A stretch of 36,240 nucleotides of DNA from an uncultured Prochlorococcus sp. (GCA_902587615.1 CACILY010000010.1:1-36240), one strand, 5' to 3'. Positions 7,297 through 15,269 are shown, numbered from the stretch's first letter. Translations and numbers: made by a program. Notes: a model not told the origin generated them from the sequence alone.

Positions 7297-7434
7297 TAAA
7301 TATTAGAAACTTTTTATGCTTAAACTACTTCATTAGCTATTAGATCTTTTTTATGCTTAACCTTTAAATGAAAAACGCTAGGTGAGGTATTGATTTATAA
7401 GTATGACTTTAAGGAATTATCAGTTTGACGATTT

Positions 7435-7626
7435 TTAAATCTCTTTAGTATTTTGTTTATTCCACTCTTGAGGTAAAAGCCAGACATCATCATCTATATC
7501 TTTACCTAACCATTCTTTATATTCTTGAAAAATACAACGACGTGTAGAAGGATTTCTAGAAGACTCCATCTGAGTAACTGCATTAATTAGTGTCTCTCTG
7601 AGAGTTATTTCTATTTCGGATTCCAA
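7435..7626 (-). CDS. Hypothetical protein (63 aa)
   Basis: TTG start at 7626, or an internal ATG about 20 codons later. The protein is soluble, with an amphipathic N-terminal helix (EIEITLRETLINAVTQMES) and an acidic, Trp-containing second half (DIDDDVWLLPQEW). It is unrecognised. Confidence 0.5.
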   Translation of the reverse strand: MESEIEITLRETLINAVTQMESSRNPSTRRCIFQEYKEWLGKDIDDDVWLLPQEWNKQNTKEI

Positions 7627-8132
7627 ATTTCATGAGTCATTCTCTTTTTAATTTTATTTGATAAATCCATGATTTGCTTAAGGAGTTTAGGTTGTATAAG
7701 GAATTCACCACGTATAAATACACATGAGTCTTTTTTTTTTACTTATATAGTTACTTGATATGCATTCATGGTGTAGCTTCTAATGCAAGTCCTTATTGAA
7801 CTCTTTTAAATGAGACTTGAGATCGTCGATTGATTTATTAATGTTCTTTCTTGGCTCTTCTTGGTTCTTGGCTGCTTATCCATGCTTTCCCATTCCCTCT
7901 GCCTTTATAAAAATTTAAACTAATGAAGCTTTATAAGGAAAGAATACATTTGTCCTTCAATAATCATTCTGAGAGATGTAGTTACTGATTCCATAATTTA
8001 CTCGAATCTAAACAAAAGTAGTCAATATACAGGTTTAACCTAAAGGTAGTCATTCCAGAAATATAGATGAAGGTCAAGTAGATGAGGTGATTCAAAAGGT
8101 AACTTATGACTTTAAGTCCGAAAAACGACTCT
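7627..8132. other. Intergenic stretch with a possible decayed small gene
   Basis: No intact gene over about 500 bases. On the minus strand 7780-7893 holds a start, five codons, an in-frame TAA and then a protein-like frame of 31 codons (contains KNINKSIDDLKSHLKEF), which may be a broken small gene. A run of eleven T lies at 7730-7740. Confidence 0.35.
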
Positions 8133-8351
8133 TTAGTAACTTTTAGATTGTTTATGCAATTGAGTGTATGTGAGAGATTTATCCATTTCGCTACCTATTG
8201 AGAGTAGTAAGGATTTGATTGTGTTGAGCTCATGTTCTAATTGACTTCGTCTTGACTGCAAAGTTACAAACCTTCTTTGTAATTCATTTTGCTTTCTATT
8301 TTGAAAACAATCTTTTTGACTGTGGTTGTTTTCTGAAAATTGATTTTCCAT
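8133..8351 (-). CDS. Small coiled-coil protein (72 aa)
   Basis: ATG at 8351. The middle (residues 20-50, LQRRFVTLQSRRSQLEHELN and on) is a strongly predicted helix with heptad-like leucines, suggesting a coiled coil. The N-terminus is hydrophilic and rich in N, Q and H. There is no signal peptide. Unrecognised. Confidence 0.45.
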   Translation of the reverse strand: MENQFSENNHSQKDCFQNRKQNELQRRFVTLQSRRSQLEHELNTIKSLLLSIGSEMDKSLTYTQLHKQSKSY

Positions 8352-8717
8352 CGCATGACCTTGTTGTTTTGCGGAGAGCTTTGCCCACCAAAGCCCTCCT
8401 AAAGCCTTGGTGTGTTCTCAATGTGATTTCACCAGAGCTCTATACCTGGTGTACTAGAAAAGAATGGACACTGTAAATCCGTTTTTACGCTCAAGTATTT
8501 AAACCTCGGCTTTATTGCTTCAGTAGTTTTTACTAGGTGTTTTTGCCTTTACGTGATCTGGATTAGTAGCTTTTAGACTAGTATATTTTCAATAGATTTC
8601 AGAGTAATAATTAACTAGAAAATTTTTCTATATTACCTACTCTTGATAAGAAATAAGAAGTCTTGGTTTCTAGGACTATAGATACATCTTAAATTAATAT
8701 ACCTTTAGAGGGAAAAA
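8352..8717. other. Intergenic, nothing recognised
   Basis: About 365 bases. A plus frame at 8252-8476 runs antisense through the coiled-coil gene and has no support. The right end leads to the ribosome site of the next gene. Confidence 0.5.
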
Positions 8718-9035
8718 ATGAAGATTAGCACGAATACCCTAATAGCTATTGTAGTTATAGGCGTAGGAGGAATAATTCTCTATCAACTCCTTTTGAATTT
8801 TATATTCCCAATTGCTTTATTCGTTTTACTTCTATATGTTCTTAAGTATTTGATTAAAGGTTTTGAGAATAATGATGAGATTGAAGGCGTCCCGATTCTT
8901 GAAGATCAACCAGGATCTCCCCCTACACAAAATGTTGTTCCAATTACTCCGGTAGTATTTAGCTCTAACAATGACGCGTCACCAGAGAAGGAAGAAACAC
9001 CTCAAAAGAAAGATAAATCTCTTCAAGATAATTAA
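8718..9035 (+). CDS. Small membrane protein with acidic tail (105 aa)
   Basis: ATG at 8718 with AGAGGGA just upstream. Two hydrophobic segments (about 8-24 LIAIVVIGVGGIILYQL and 28-47 FIFPIALFVLLLYVLKYL) are followed by a long hydrophilic, Pro- and acid-rich tail (EDQPGSPPTQN; SPEKEETPQKKDKS). Probably anchored in a membrane with the tail in the cytoplasm. Unrecognised. Confidence 0.6.
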   Translation: MKISTNTLIAIVVIGVGGIILYQLLLNFIFPIALFVLLLYVLKYLIKGFENNDEIEGVPILEDQPGSPPTQNVVPITPVVFSSNNDASPEKEETPQKKDKSLQDN

Positions 9036-9269
9036 TCTGATGACTAGTTCATGAATAATATTTAGTAAATTATTTTGATTATTGATTCAAAAATAGTGGA
9101 TATTGTTTTTCCGAAATGTAGTTCAATTTAAGTCTATAATTTTAAGCTGACTTTGAATGCAACTTCTCCTTTTGCCAATAATGAATAACTATGACTGAGC
9201 TACACAACGTGAACTTACATCATATATCCCTACTTAGTTGACGTTAGAAATAGGTGTCAACCCTAAGAG
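9036..9269. other. AT-rich intergenic with one hairpin
   Basis: Nothing coding. GTTGAC (9237-9242) and GTCAAC (9256-9261) can pair just beyond the end of the minus-strand gene that follows, a possible weak terminator. Confidence 0.3.
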
Positions 9270-9470
9270 TTATTTCTTCAGAAGATTCTCCAACCTTTCT
9301 TTTTGATCTTTAAGGGGGTCTTTGAGTAGAGATTTTGCTGCTCTTCGATTTGCTACAGCTTCTTCAGCTGCTCTTCCATTCTTAATTGTTATCATAATCC
9401 ACCAAACCTGAAGCATTGCAAAAACAATTGCCAAAGTTGCAAGAGGAACTGTCCCTGGTCTCACTTCCAT
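9270..9470 (-). CDS. Small membrane protein (66 aa)
   Basis: ATG at 9470. One membrane helix (about 10-29, TLAIVFAMLQVWWIMITI), then a basic helical tail of 35 residues (NGRAAEEAVANRRAAKSLL and on). It overlaps the end of the upstream minus-strand gene by 10 bases, so both are likely translated together. Unrecognised, but the pair looks like a two-subunit small membrane unit. Confidence 0.6.
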   Translation of the reverse strand: MEVRPGTVPLATLAIVFAMLQVWWIMITIKNGRAAEEAVANRRAAKSLLKDPLKDQKERLENLLKK

Positions 9471-9607
9471 CGAATTCTTCCTGGATCGTTTTTTTCTATT
9501 CTCTTTAAGAGAAAAATGACAGCTGCGATAGCTGATGGGCCAATTATTGCAGAAATGACAATAAAAATTTTGATAGTTGGATCTAATCCAACTTGGTAAT
9601 CTGACAT
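9461..9607 (-). CDS. Small membrane protein (48 aa)
   Basis: The start at 9607 (MSDYQVGLDPTIKIF) has AAGGAG a few bases upstream and is chosen over 9649. One membrane helix (about 13-34, FIVISAIIGPSAIAAVIFLL), then a basic end KRIEKNDPGRIRWK. Its stop lies inside the next gene (10-base overlap). Unrecognised. Confidence 0.6.
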   Translation of the reverse strand: MSDYQVGLDPTIKIFIVISAIIGPSAIAAVIFLLKRIEKNDPGRIRWK

Positions 9608-9949
9608 TAAGGAGATTTCTTTAATCAATGTGCTTTTTATGTTTAGCAAGTGAAAACAACATAGCTAAAAGCAACACCACATAAACCTAATGCAAGCACG
9701 TTTGGAATTATTCATGTCACCATTTTAGGGTTATCAAAAAACAGAAGAAAAACCATTACGAAACTCTGGACCAATGATCAGGTAAGTTGAAGTTTTTTCG
9801 ACGACTTTTCCTATTTGATACAAAGGATACTTATAAGAAATAGATGTGTGGCTTGTCTCTTCAGAATGGGGGGTGTTGTTAAGGATAGATAAATACAAAG
9901 CAGGGAAGAGAGCAGAAGATAATACGAGCTATAGAAGAGACCAAACTCA
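9608..9949. other. Intergenic, no supported gene
   Basis: About 340 bases. A minus-strand frame near 9655-9720 reads like a tiny hydrophobic peptide (PNVLALGLCGVAFSYVVF) but has no ATG and only a late GTG, so it is not called. Confidence 0.4.
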
Positions 9950-10090
9950 TTATTCGTCTAATCTGTCTGCATAATCTCTTAACACTTCTGCAATTTTTTT
10001 TGGTGGGATTTTTTCCTGATAATCCCTACATAAATCAAAGAATTTATCTAAAAACTCTTTCATAGGACTTTGTGGTTTGTCTTCAGTCAT
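9950..10090 (-). CDS. Small helical protein (46 aa)
   Basis: The ATG at 10090 (MTEDKPQSPMKEFLDKFFD) is chosen over 10132, which adds an unrelated S/Y-rich lead. It is an amphipathic helix protein with a basic middle (KIPPKKIAEVLRDYADRLDE). It looks like a conserved picocyanobacterial hypothetical but has no known role. Divergent from the next gene with a 72-base gap. Confidence 0.6.
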   Translation of the reverse strand: MTEDKPQSPMKEFLDKFFDLCRDYQEKIPPKKIAEVLRDYADRLDE

Positions 10091-10162
10091 TGAATAATTC
10101 AGAGATTTGAATGAGTAGCTAGTGCTTTGCAAGGTTCTTACTTTCTATCTATTATCTTTAGT

Positions 10163-10327
10163 ATGGCAAAAGCCAAATGGGAACCCTCAGAAGAAGAACG
10201 AGAAGTAATGGAAGCTGTTTGGCTGCAGGTTAAGGGTGCATGTGAGAAATTAAAAGAAGAGACGAATGCCGAGGATGAACATATACGCAAAATGCTGAAT
10301 GAAATGATTCAACGCTATTATTCATAA
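10163..10327 (+). CDS. Small helical protein (54 aa)
   Basis: The ATG at 10163 (MAKAKWEPSEEEREVMEAVW) is preferred over 10127. The protein is almost wholly helical and charged, ending RKMLNEMIQRYYS. No known function. Confidence 0.6.
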   Translation: MAKAKWEPSEEEREVMEAVWLQVKGACEKLKEETNAEDEHIRKMLNEMIQRYYS

Positions 10328-10612
10328 AATTTTTTCAACATATGGTTACAAATTTTCTTCAAAGAGGAATTAGATTTTGCACATATTCAGGATTATTAAG
10401 GAACTTTCTCTCTAAAATTATCAAGCTAAAAATACTTATATGAGACTGCGATCTCTTTGATCTTATTTTTAGCCCATATTTTTCTGGAAATGAACTGAGG
10501 CTTCTCTTCAGAATATGAGTAAAAGATTCTATTGGGTAATTGATAGGAAGTAATGCTGATGCCAATAATGTTTTAAAAGGCTAGATTGGAAAAAGAAATG
10601 GGAGGATCTTTT

Positions 10613-10771
10613 ATGAACACATGCGATTTCAACAGAAGTTTTGAAAATCAAAGTGAGGCTATAGATGATTATCTCGAATGTATAACTTATTGTTCAGTTG
10701 AAAACTTAGCTGAAGGAAATGATTGCCAAACCATTTGCATGGAAAGACATTTAAAAGGAAATTACTTTTAA
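10613..10771 (+). CDS. Twin-CX3C mini-protein (52 aa)
   Basis: GGAGG at 10601-10605 stands 7 bases before the ATG at 10613, which fixes the start. Cys23-x3-Cys27, a 10-residue spacer and Cys38-x3-Cys42 (YLECITYC and CQTICMERHL) form a twin CX3C pattern, with a further Cys4. Two helices bearing CX3C would give a disulfide-linked hairpin as in small Tim and CHCH-type proteins of eukaryotes. There is no signal peptide, so the pairs could bind metal in the cytoplasm instead. Unrecognised. Confidence 0.65.
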   Translation: MNTCDFNRSFENQSEAIDDYLECITYCSVENLAEGNDCQTICMERHLKGNYF

Positions 10772-11060
10772 AATCTATTGGAAAGAATTGCCTTTAAATT
10801 AATCTAACTTTTTTGCTGCAATAGAGTGATTTTGAATATTAAAATTATCGTACAGAAATTAAAGGCAAGTCTTCATACTATTTTTTCTTTTTTAGTCTCA
10901 TAAATTTAGTTCTTCATTAATTAAAGAAGATGTTTGCCAGTTTTGGGAAGAAAATAATGCATAGGAATTGAAATTTTGATTGATATCTAGCTTTTTAAGA
11001 CCCACATTAGTTTTATATCAGAGTGTTTTGATCAATTACCTTAGTATGTCTATTTTACTT
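10772..11060. other. AT-rich intergenic, nothing recognised
   Basis: About 290 bases between a plus-strand small gene and the 3' end of the minus-strand DenV-like gene. Confidence 0.5.
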
Positions 11061-11471
11061 TTAGATTGCTTTTGTCCATTTATACCAGTGGGGTTTTTGA
11101 TTGATTTTCTCTTCGATCCTTTTTCGTATAAGTTCAAGATCTTTATCTTTAGGTTCCCAGTCTTTATATAAATCATTCGGCCATTGCTCTTTTTTAAATA
11201 TGCGTTTTGGATCTGGTTTCATTCCTCGACTTTTCATTTCATCTATTAGATATAAATATCTTTCATGTAAGTACTTTCCTTTGTTATAGAAGAATTTGAC
11301 GTGTCCAGTATTTAGGGTGAACTCTTTCGGTAAGTTTTCTTTTGTCTTCTTCCAATGCTTTGATTTGATTGAGCGTTGGAGTGCTGAGCCCACCATGAAA
11401 ATCTCTCTATATTCAGCTATTAAGTGTTGATCTGATAACTCACTTGGCTTTATTAGGTTAATTCTTGTCAT
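11061..11471 (-). CDS. denV: Pyrimidine dimer DNA glycosylase, T4 endonuclease V type
   Basis: The ATG at 11471 is chosen over 11492 because the mature enzyme must begin with Thr2: TRINLIKPSELSDQHLIAEY matches the T4 DenV N-terminus closely. Thr2 (the N-terminal amine is the nucleophile), Arg3, Arg22 and Glu23 all fall at the same numbers as in T4. The length of 136 matches the 138 of T4. FTLNTGHVKFFYNKGKYL and the C-terminal PHWYKW are also typical. The enzyme cuts the glycosyl bond of cyclobutane dimers and nicks the site. It is a phage-type gene found in scattered bacteria and algal viruses, so transfer is likely, although composition here is not out of place. Confidence 0.92.
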   Translation of the reverse strand: MTRINLIKPSELSDQHLIAEYREIFMVGSALQRSIKSKHWKKTKENLPKEFTLNTGHVKFFYNKGKYLHERYLYLIDEMKSRGMKPDPKRIFKKEQWPNDLYKDWEPKDKDLELIRKRIEEKINQKPHWYKWTKAI

Positions 11472-11794
11472 TGGAAAATCCTTTGATAACAAACTTTTTA
11501 TTTAGTATGCCTTTTTACTACTTATTTTTAAAGAATAGTCAGCACTTGATCAAGATATATAATATGAGTATACGAAGATACTTAAGATAAAGAGTTACAG
11601 ATAATTTTAGCTAATTCAGAAGACTTCATTGTTCCTATCTATAAATAGAGATGTAAATCGATTTCTACGTAAATAGAAACTGTACAATACAATGTGAATA
11701 TAATTATTAGTTTTAAATTAAAAGAATATAAAATATAATTCCTAATTTATTTCCATTGTTAGAATTGAAACATAAAATGCTTATTGGCTAACTT
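11472..11794. other. Very AT-rich intergenic, nothing recognised
   Basis: About 320 bases, estimated above 70% A+T, without a credible frame. It probably carries promoters for the divergent genes on either side. Confidence 0.5.
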
Positions 11795-11935
11795 ATGAGC
11801 GTCATTGAAAAGCATAAAAAACTCATTTCTTGGTATAAGAAGAAATTAAGATTAAGTGATTATGGCTTGCTTTGGGTTGTTTTTTTTAAAGGAGTATTAA
11901 TGACTTTGTTCATTCAATATTTTTTTTCTTTATAG
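11795..11935 (+). CDS. Small membrane protein, paralogue of the 20565 gene (46 aa)
   Basis: Starts at ATG 11795: MSVIEKHKKLISWYKKKLRL, then SDYGLLWVVFFKGVLMTLFI. The HKKLISW, S[DN]Y.L.W and KG.L pattern is shared with the 57-residue protein at 20565-20738 (HKLISW, SNYALYW, EGALV), so the two are paralogues. A basic N-terminal helix and one membrane helix suggest a small inner-membrane protein. Confidence 0.6.
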   Translation: MSVIEKHKKLISWYKKKLRLSDYGLLWVVFFKGVLMTLFIQYFFSL

Positions 11936-12075
11936 CTTATTTAAGTCATTATTCAGAGTTTAGTGAAGTTCCATGACCCTCATTATCACAAAAAATCACT
12001 CTGTAAATATGCTCTATCTTGCAGCAGCAGAATCCATTCATTCTCAAACATAAGACAAAATAGCTACCAGAGAAC

Positions 12076-12300
12076 TTATTGACCGCCCACTTTCTCCTTA
12101 TCTTGTCTTGAGTCAAGCCATGAGGTTGGGCCAAGATATGGCTCTGGGCCAAAAAGTGTATCAATTTCTTCTTGCGTTATTGCTTTGGGAGCCTGATTTC
12201 CATTATCACTATTTGGCATAAGTTCTGAGTCTTCTGCCTGACCTGATACCGGCAGGACAGAAATCACTATGACCAGAAATAGAGTTAAAATTATTCTCAT
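12076..12300 (-). CDS. Exported small protein (74 aa)
   Basis: A signal peptide (residues 1-22, ILTLFLVIVISVLPVSGQA) with a likely cut after GQA. The mature part of about 52 residues is hydrophilic (NSDNGNQAPKAITQEE), ending in a basic tail. The start ATG overlaps the stop of the upstream gene as ATGA, indicating coupling. Unrecognised. Confidence 0.6.
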   Translation of the reverse strand: MRIILTLFLVIVISVLPVSGQAEDSELMPNSDNGNQAPKAITQEEIDTLFGPEPYLGPTSWLDSRQDKEKVGGQ

Positions 12301-12452
12301 TCTTCAATTCTTATCTCTACTTTCTCTATTTGCTCCGTCTTTCTTTGAAATTGTGAAAAAATCTGTTTTATTGAATAGGTCGTAAATCCAACAATCACTA
12401 CCAATCCCAATGTTTGAATGAAATCAACATATGTTGCTGATGCATGATTCAT
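12297..12452 (-). CDS. Small membrane protein (51 aa)
   Basis: The ATG at 12452 (MNHASATYVDFIQTLGLVV) gives one helix (about 11-29), then an amphipathic tail (FSQFQRKTEQIEKVEIRIEE). An alternative ATG lies at 12503. Its end overlaps the next gene by ATGA. The pair may form a small two-gene operon. Confidence 0.55.
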   Translation of the reverse strand: MNHASATYVDFIQTLGLVVIVGFTTYSIKQIFSQFQRKTEQIEKVEIRIEE

Positions 12453-12705
12453 TTGAAATGAGTCGGTTGAAAGTATTAAAGAGCTAAATTCCTTTATTGG
12501 CATCCAACGTAAAGAATATTGCCATTCAAGATGGGACTGTTACTCAACAAAATTGCTTAGCCATTATTCATATGGGTAATTAATATACAAACTTTCAAAA
12601 AAGCTTATACATTGACTGGGTGCATCGCGGATAGGTTTTACGAGGAGCTACTAGCTACACCAGTACTCTTGTTTTTAGATCTTTTGCTCTGTTTCATTGT
12701 TCCTT
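12453..12705. other. Intergenic, no supported gene
   Basis: A plus-strand TTG frame at 12612-12713 (34 codons, hydrophobic) overlaps the end of the next minus gene and has no ribosome site; it is not called. Confidence 0.4.
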
Positions 12706-12930
12706 TCACTTGACTTGGTACACCTTGGATCTTCCATTACATTTTCTGACAGCCCATTCGATAGGAGCTTTCTGACTTTCTTGCTCAACACATGTGTTTT
12801 GATAAGTAGCCCATTTAGCTAGGGGACTTAAAGTGATGGTAATTAATACGAGACTAAAAGTACAAAAAAGAAGAGCAATTCCTGCAAAGATTTTTGTCCA
12901 ATCAAATGTGTTGTGTTTAGCTTCAGTCAT
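12706..12930 (-). CDS. Small membrane protein with CX(n)C tail (74 aa)
   Basis: ATG at 12930. Residues 12-36 form one membrane helix (KIFAGIALLFCTFSLVLITIT), then a short outside domain containing Cys (NTCVEQES and RKCNGRSK), which could be a disulfide loop. It resembles a conserved picocyanobacterial hypothetical but is unassigned. Confidence 0.6.
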   Translation of the reverse strand: MTEAKHNTFDWTKIFAGIALLFCTFSLVLITITLSPLAKWATYQNTCVEQESQKAPIEWAVRKCNGRSKVYQVK

Positions 12931-13155
12931 CAAAATTTAATAGGATTAAGCCTTGTTAGGATTCAGACTATTTTCAGGAAACTTTTTTTGCAACTTTACT
13001 GTAGAGAATTTTAGTAAGGATTTTTATATTATTAGTTGAGCTTGGCTGAGCTTATTCATTGATGGAAATAAATTTATTACAGTTTCTCTGGCAGCAGGCT
13101 CTTGATAAATCAATACAAGAAGAGACAAACTTGGAGATATCTCTCAATTACTTAA

Positions 13156-13677
13156 ATGCCTTCTCTCGTGACTTTGACCCTTTACATCCTTGGAGGTGCA
13201 GCTTTGGGTTCTCTAATGCTGATAACAGGACTTCCGGGAGGTCCACTTTTAGGTTCTATCTTAGGGGCGGGTTTGTTAAGTATTAGTGGTCAGCTTGAGG
13301 TGGCGGATTGGCCTTTAGGAACAAAAACAGTATTAGGCGTTGGTATAGGGACAGTTATTGGGACGGGAATCAATAGAGATACATTAGGAGAATTAAAATT
13401 ATTGTGGAAACCTGCATTAGTGATAACTTTTACACTTCTTGTAACAGGAGTTGTTGTTGGATTATTAATGAGCAAATTCCTTGGAGTAGAAAAAATCGTA
13501 GCTTTATTAGGAGCAGCACCTGGAGGAACTATAGGAATGAGTCTTGTAGGTGCGGAATATGGAGTTGGGGCAGCTGTTGCTGCTTTACATGCAGTTAGAT
13601 TAATAACAGTTCTTGTTTTAATGCCTGCAATAGTCAATTTTTTGACCCCAGCGGGAGGAGTTGATATTCCTAAATGA
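13156..13677 (+). CDS. AbrB-family membrane protein, single repeat
   Basis: The ATG at 13156 follows an in-frame TAA immediately, so it is the start. The 173-residue protein has five or six hydrophobic segments. GLPGGPLLGSILGAGLLS and the APGGTIGMSLVGAEYGVG stretch match the AbrB membrane family (once called ammonia monooxygenase), normally about 350 residues with two such repeats. Here only one is present, so a homodimer is needed if it works like the full-length kind. The ligand is unknown; regulation of or transport by this family is poorly understood. Confidence 0.75.
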   Translation: MPSLVTLTLYILGGAALGSLMLITGLPGGPLLGSILGAGLLSISGQLEVADWPLGTKTVLGVGIGTVIGTGINRDTLGELKLLWKPALVITFTLLVTGVVVGLLMSKFLGVEKIVALLGAAPGGTIGMSLVGAEYGVGAAVAALHAVRLITVLVLMPAIVNFLTPAGGVDIPK

Positions 13678-13829
13678 GATTTACTTTTGAAGGGATAGGT
13701 ATAAAAAACCGGAAATAGAAGATTATTCATCTAGTTGCAATGAACCGGTCGCCTTTCTTTTTGAAGGAAAGTAAAAAAAAATGCCTAATAAATTTATTGT
13801 CTTAGATTATTTATAGACTTTTTAATTTT

Positions 13830-14279
13830 ATGCTAAGGAAAATAGCTAGAAGTGCTTATCTTGCCTTTGTTTCTATAGTTTTAATTTCACTTATTTTCGC
13901 TAGTTGGACAGCTTATATATATATTTCTCAATCCTCGAAATCCAGTGAAATTATCTTGTTAGTAAAAGATATGTATCGAAGTCAAAAATCGTTCGCGATT
14001 GATTTCTTAGATCTTTCAAAAGTATTAATAGAAAACACCCCTCAAAATATTCCGAAAGAAGAAGAACTCGTAAAGAATGAAATAGACAATTCTCAATTAG
14101 ATGAACCTTCCCTTCAAGAGGATAATGGAGATAATCCGCTTGGAATTATTATAGAACCATCAGAGGATCGGGATAACTTAGATAATCAAGAAATAAAAAA
14201 GCCTTTGACTACAAATAATCTTGAAAACACTTCTTTTTTATATGAGAGAAAGCTTCCAAGAGAGCTAGGCTTGAATTAA
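13830..14279 (+). CDS. Single-pass membrane protein (149 aa)
   Basis: One N-terminal helix (about 10-32, AYLAFVSIVLISLIFASWTA) follows a basic start. The remainder is soluble, acidic and low in complexity (LQEDNGDNPLGIIIEPSED). Could be an anchored periplasmic or cytoplasmic protein. Not recognised. Confidence 0.6.
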   Translation: MLRKIARSAYLAFVSIVLISLIFASWTAYIYISQSSKSSEIILLVKDMYRSQKSFAIDFLDLSKVLIENTPQNIPKEEELVKNEIDNSQLDEPSLQEDNGDNPLGIIIEPSEDRDNLDNQEIKKPLTTNNLENTSFLYERKLPRELGLN

Positions 14280-14400
14280 TACCAGTCTCTAAAATATATT
14301 AAAATAAGTAAGACTATTTTTCATTCTTCAACTATATAAGACAATTTCTGATTTATTCGATATGCTGATGAAGGATGAAAATTAAGCTAAAAGGATTTGC

Positions 14401-14652
14401 ATGGCCATTTACCTCAAAATTACAAATGCTTCTGATGTTGTAGCAAAGAAAACATCTAAATGGTTTGAAAATATAACTCCTAACCGAATTGATAGAAAAC
14501 TAGTAGAAGATGAAGTTATAAAGGGAATTATTGAACAGCTAACACTCGAAGGCATTGAAGGAGAAATCTCAGCAATTAATGGAATAGAAGTTACCGAATC
14601 TAGTCTTACAACGAAAAATAACTTTGTAATTAGAGATACAAAAACTTTTTAA
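14401..14652 (+). CDS. Hypothetical protein (83 aa)
   Basis: Begins MAIYLKITNASDVVAKKTSKW at the ATG 14401. A soluble alpha/beta protein with a helical centre and regular strands. It looks like a conserved Prochlorococcus-group hypothetical. No motif. Confidence 0.65.
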   Translation: MAIYLKITNASDVVAKKTSKWFENITPNRIDRKLVEDEVIKGIIEQLTLEGIEGEISAINGIEVTESSLTTKNNFVIRDTKTF

Positions 14653-14743
14653 ACTTTTATATGATATATAGCTTTTAATTTACTCATTATTGAAATTAGA
14701 AAAATAAGACTTTTTCTTTCAATATAATCGTTTTAAAGGATAA

Positions 14744-15085
14744 TCTCTCTTTCATATCTTCATTATATACCTCTTACTATACGTATTTGATCTGGCTGCA
14801 ATTTGGTGGACCAATCGTATTGGCTGGGCGGAAGCTATAAAGGTCATTATCAGTATATTAATTCCGTCAATTTTCATTATTCTTTTGAATATAAAAGCTG
14901 GACGATTCATTTTTAGAAGTCCACTAGTTGGTTTAATTAACTTTGTGCCCACTGTTGTTTTTATTTATAGCGGATCACAACCTCACGTTGCTGGAATTAA
15001 TAGTTGGATTGATAAGAAAACAAATGATTTTGTTAATTCCCATGATGTTGTTGATACAGAAGTTATTTCTAAAGAGGATGCTTGA
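14744..15085 (+). CDS. Membrane protein lacking a standard start codon
   Basis: After a TAA at 14741 the frame stays open for 113 residues. TTG at 14885 is the first usual start, but residues before it read well as protein: YLLLYVFDLAAIWWTNRIGW, then AEAIKVIISILIPSIFIILL, forming two membrane helices that run straight into NIKAGRFIFRSPLVGLINFV and a third helix, then a hydrophilic tail (WIDKKTNDFVNSHDVVDTE). AAAGGA (14735-14740) could serve a start further on, with ATC (14756) or ATT (14762) as candidates. Alternatives are a broken gene that lost its first exon-like part, or use of the TTG. Function unknown. Confidence 0.5.
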   Translation, partial: SLFHIFIIYLLLYVFDLAAIWWTNRIGWAEAIKVIISILIPSIFIILLNIKAGRFIFRSPLVGLINFVPTVVFIYSGSQPHVAGINSWIDKKTNDFVNSHDVVDTEVISKEDA

Positions 15086-15269
15086 ATGAAGATACTTTCA
15101 AATTAAGAAAATACGTAGACATTATTGTTCCGATTATGAAAATGCCTTTAATCTCGGCTAGATGTTTCACGATGTTTTTAGAAGACGCTTTGTTAAGACG
15201 GACTTGAATAGATATGACTTTGCTACATATTTTGCATATTTGATTGGCTTTTAATGGACTCGAAAGCAT
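15069..15269 (-). CDS. Doubtful small protein (66 aa)
   Basis: A frame with CKIC near the start, a basic centre (KASSKNIVKHLAEIKG) and a hydrophobic segment (IFIIGTIMSTYFL). It overlaps the 3' end of the membrane-protein gene by 17 bases and the 5' end of the plus-strand gene at 15254. Both overlaps argue against it; the composition is moderately protein-like. Confidence 0.3.
   Translation of the reverse strand: MLSSPLKANQICKICSKVISIQVRLNKASSKNIVKHLAEIKGIFIIGTIMSTYFLNLKVSSFKHPL

Noticed and set aside
10359-10565. A 68-codon minus-strand frame
   Set aside because: No ribosome site, Ser/Leu/Ile-rich composition typical of random AT-rich frames.
12612-12713. A TTG-started hydrophobic 33-codon frame
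   Set aside because: No ribosome site and overlap with the end of the opposite gene.
13059-13286. A plus-strand frame starting MMEINLLQ
   Set aside because: It runs in another frame into the AbrB-like gene; only its first 33 codons lie outside and show no support.
13290-13730. A 146-codon minus-strand frame
   Set aside because: Antisense shadow of the AbrB-like gene, caused by its codon pattern.
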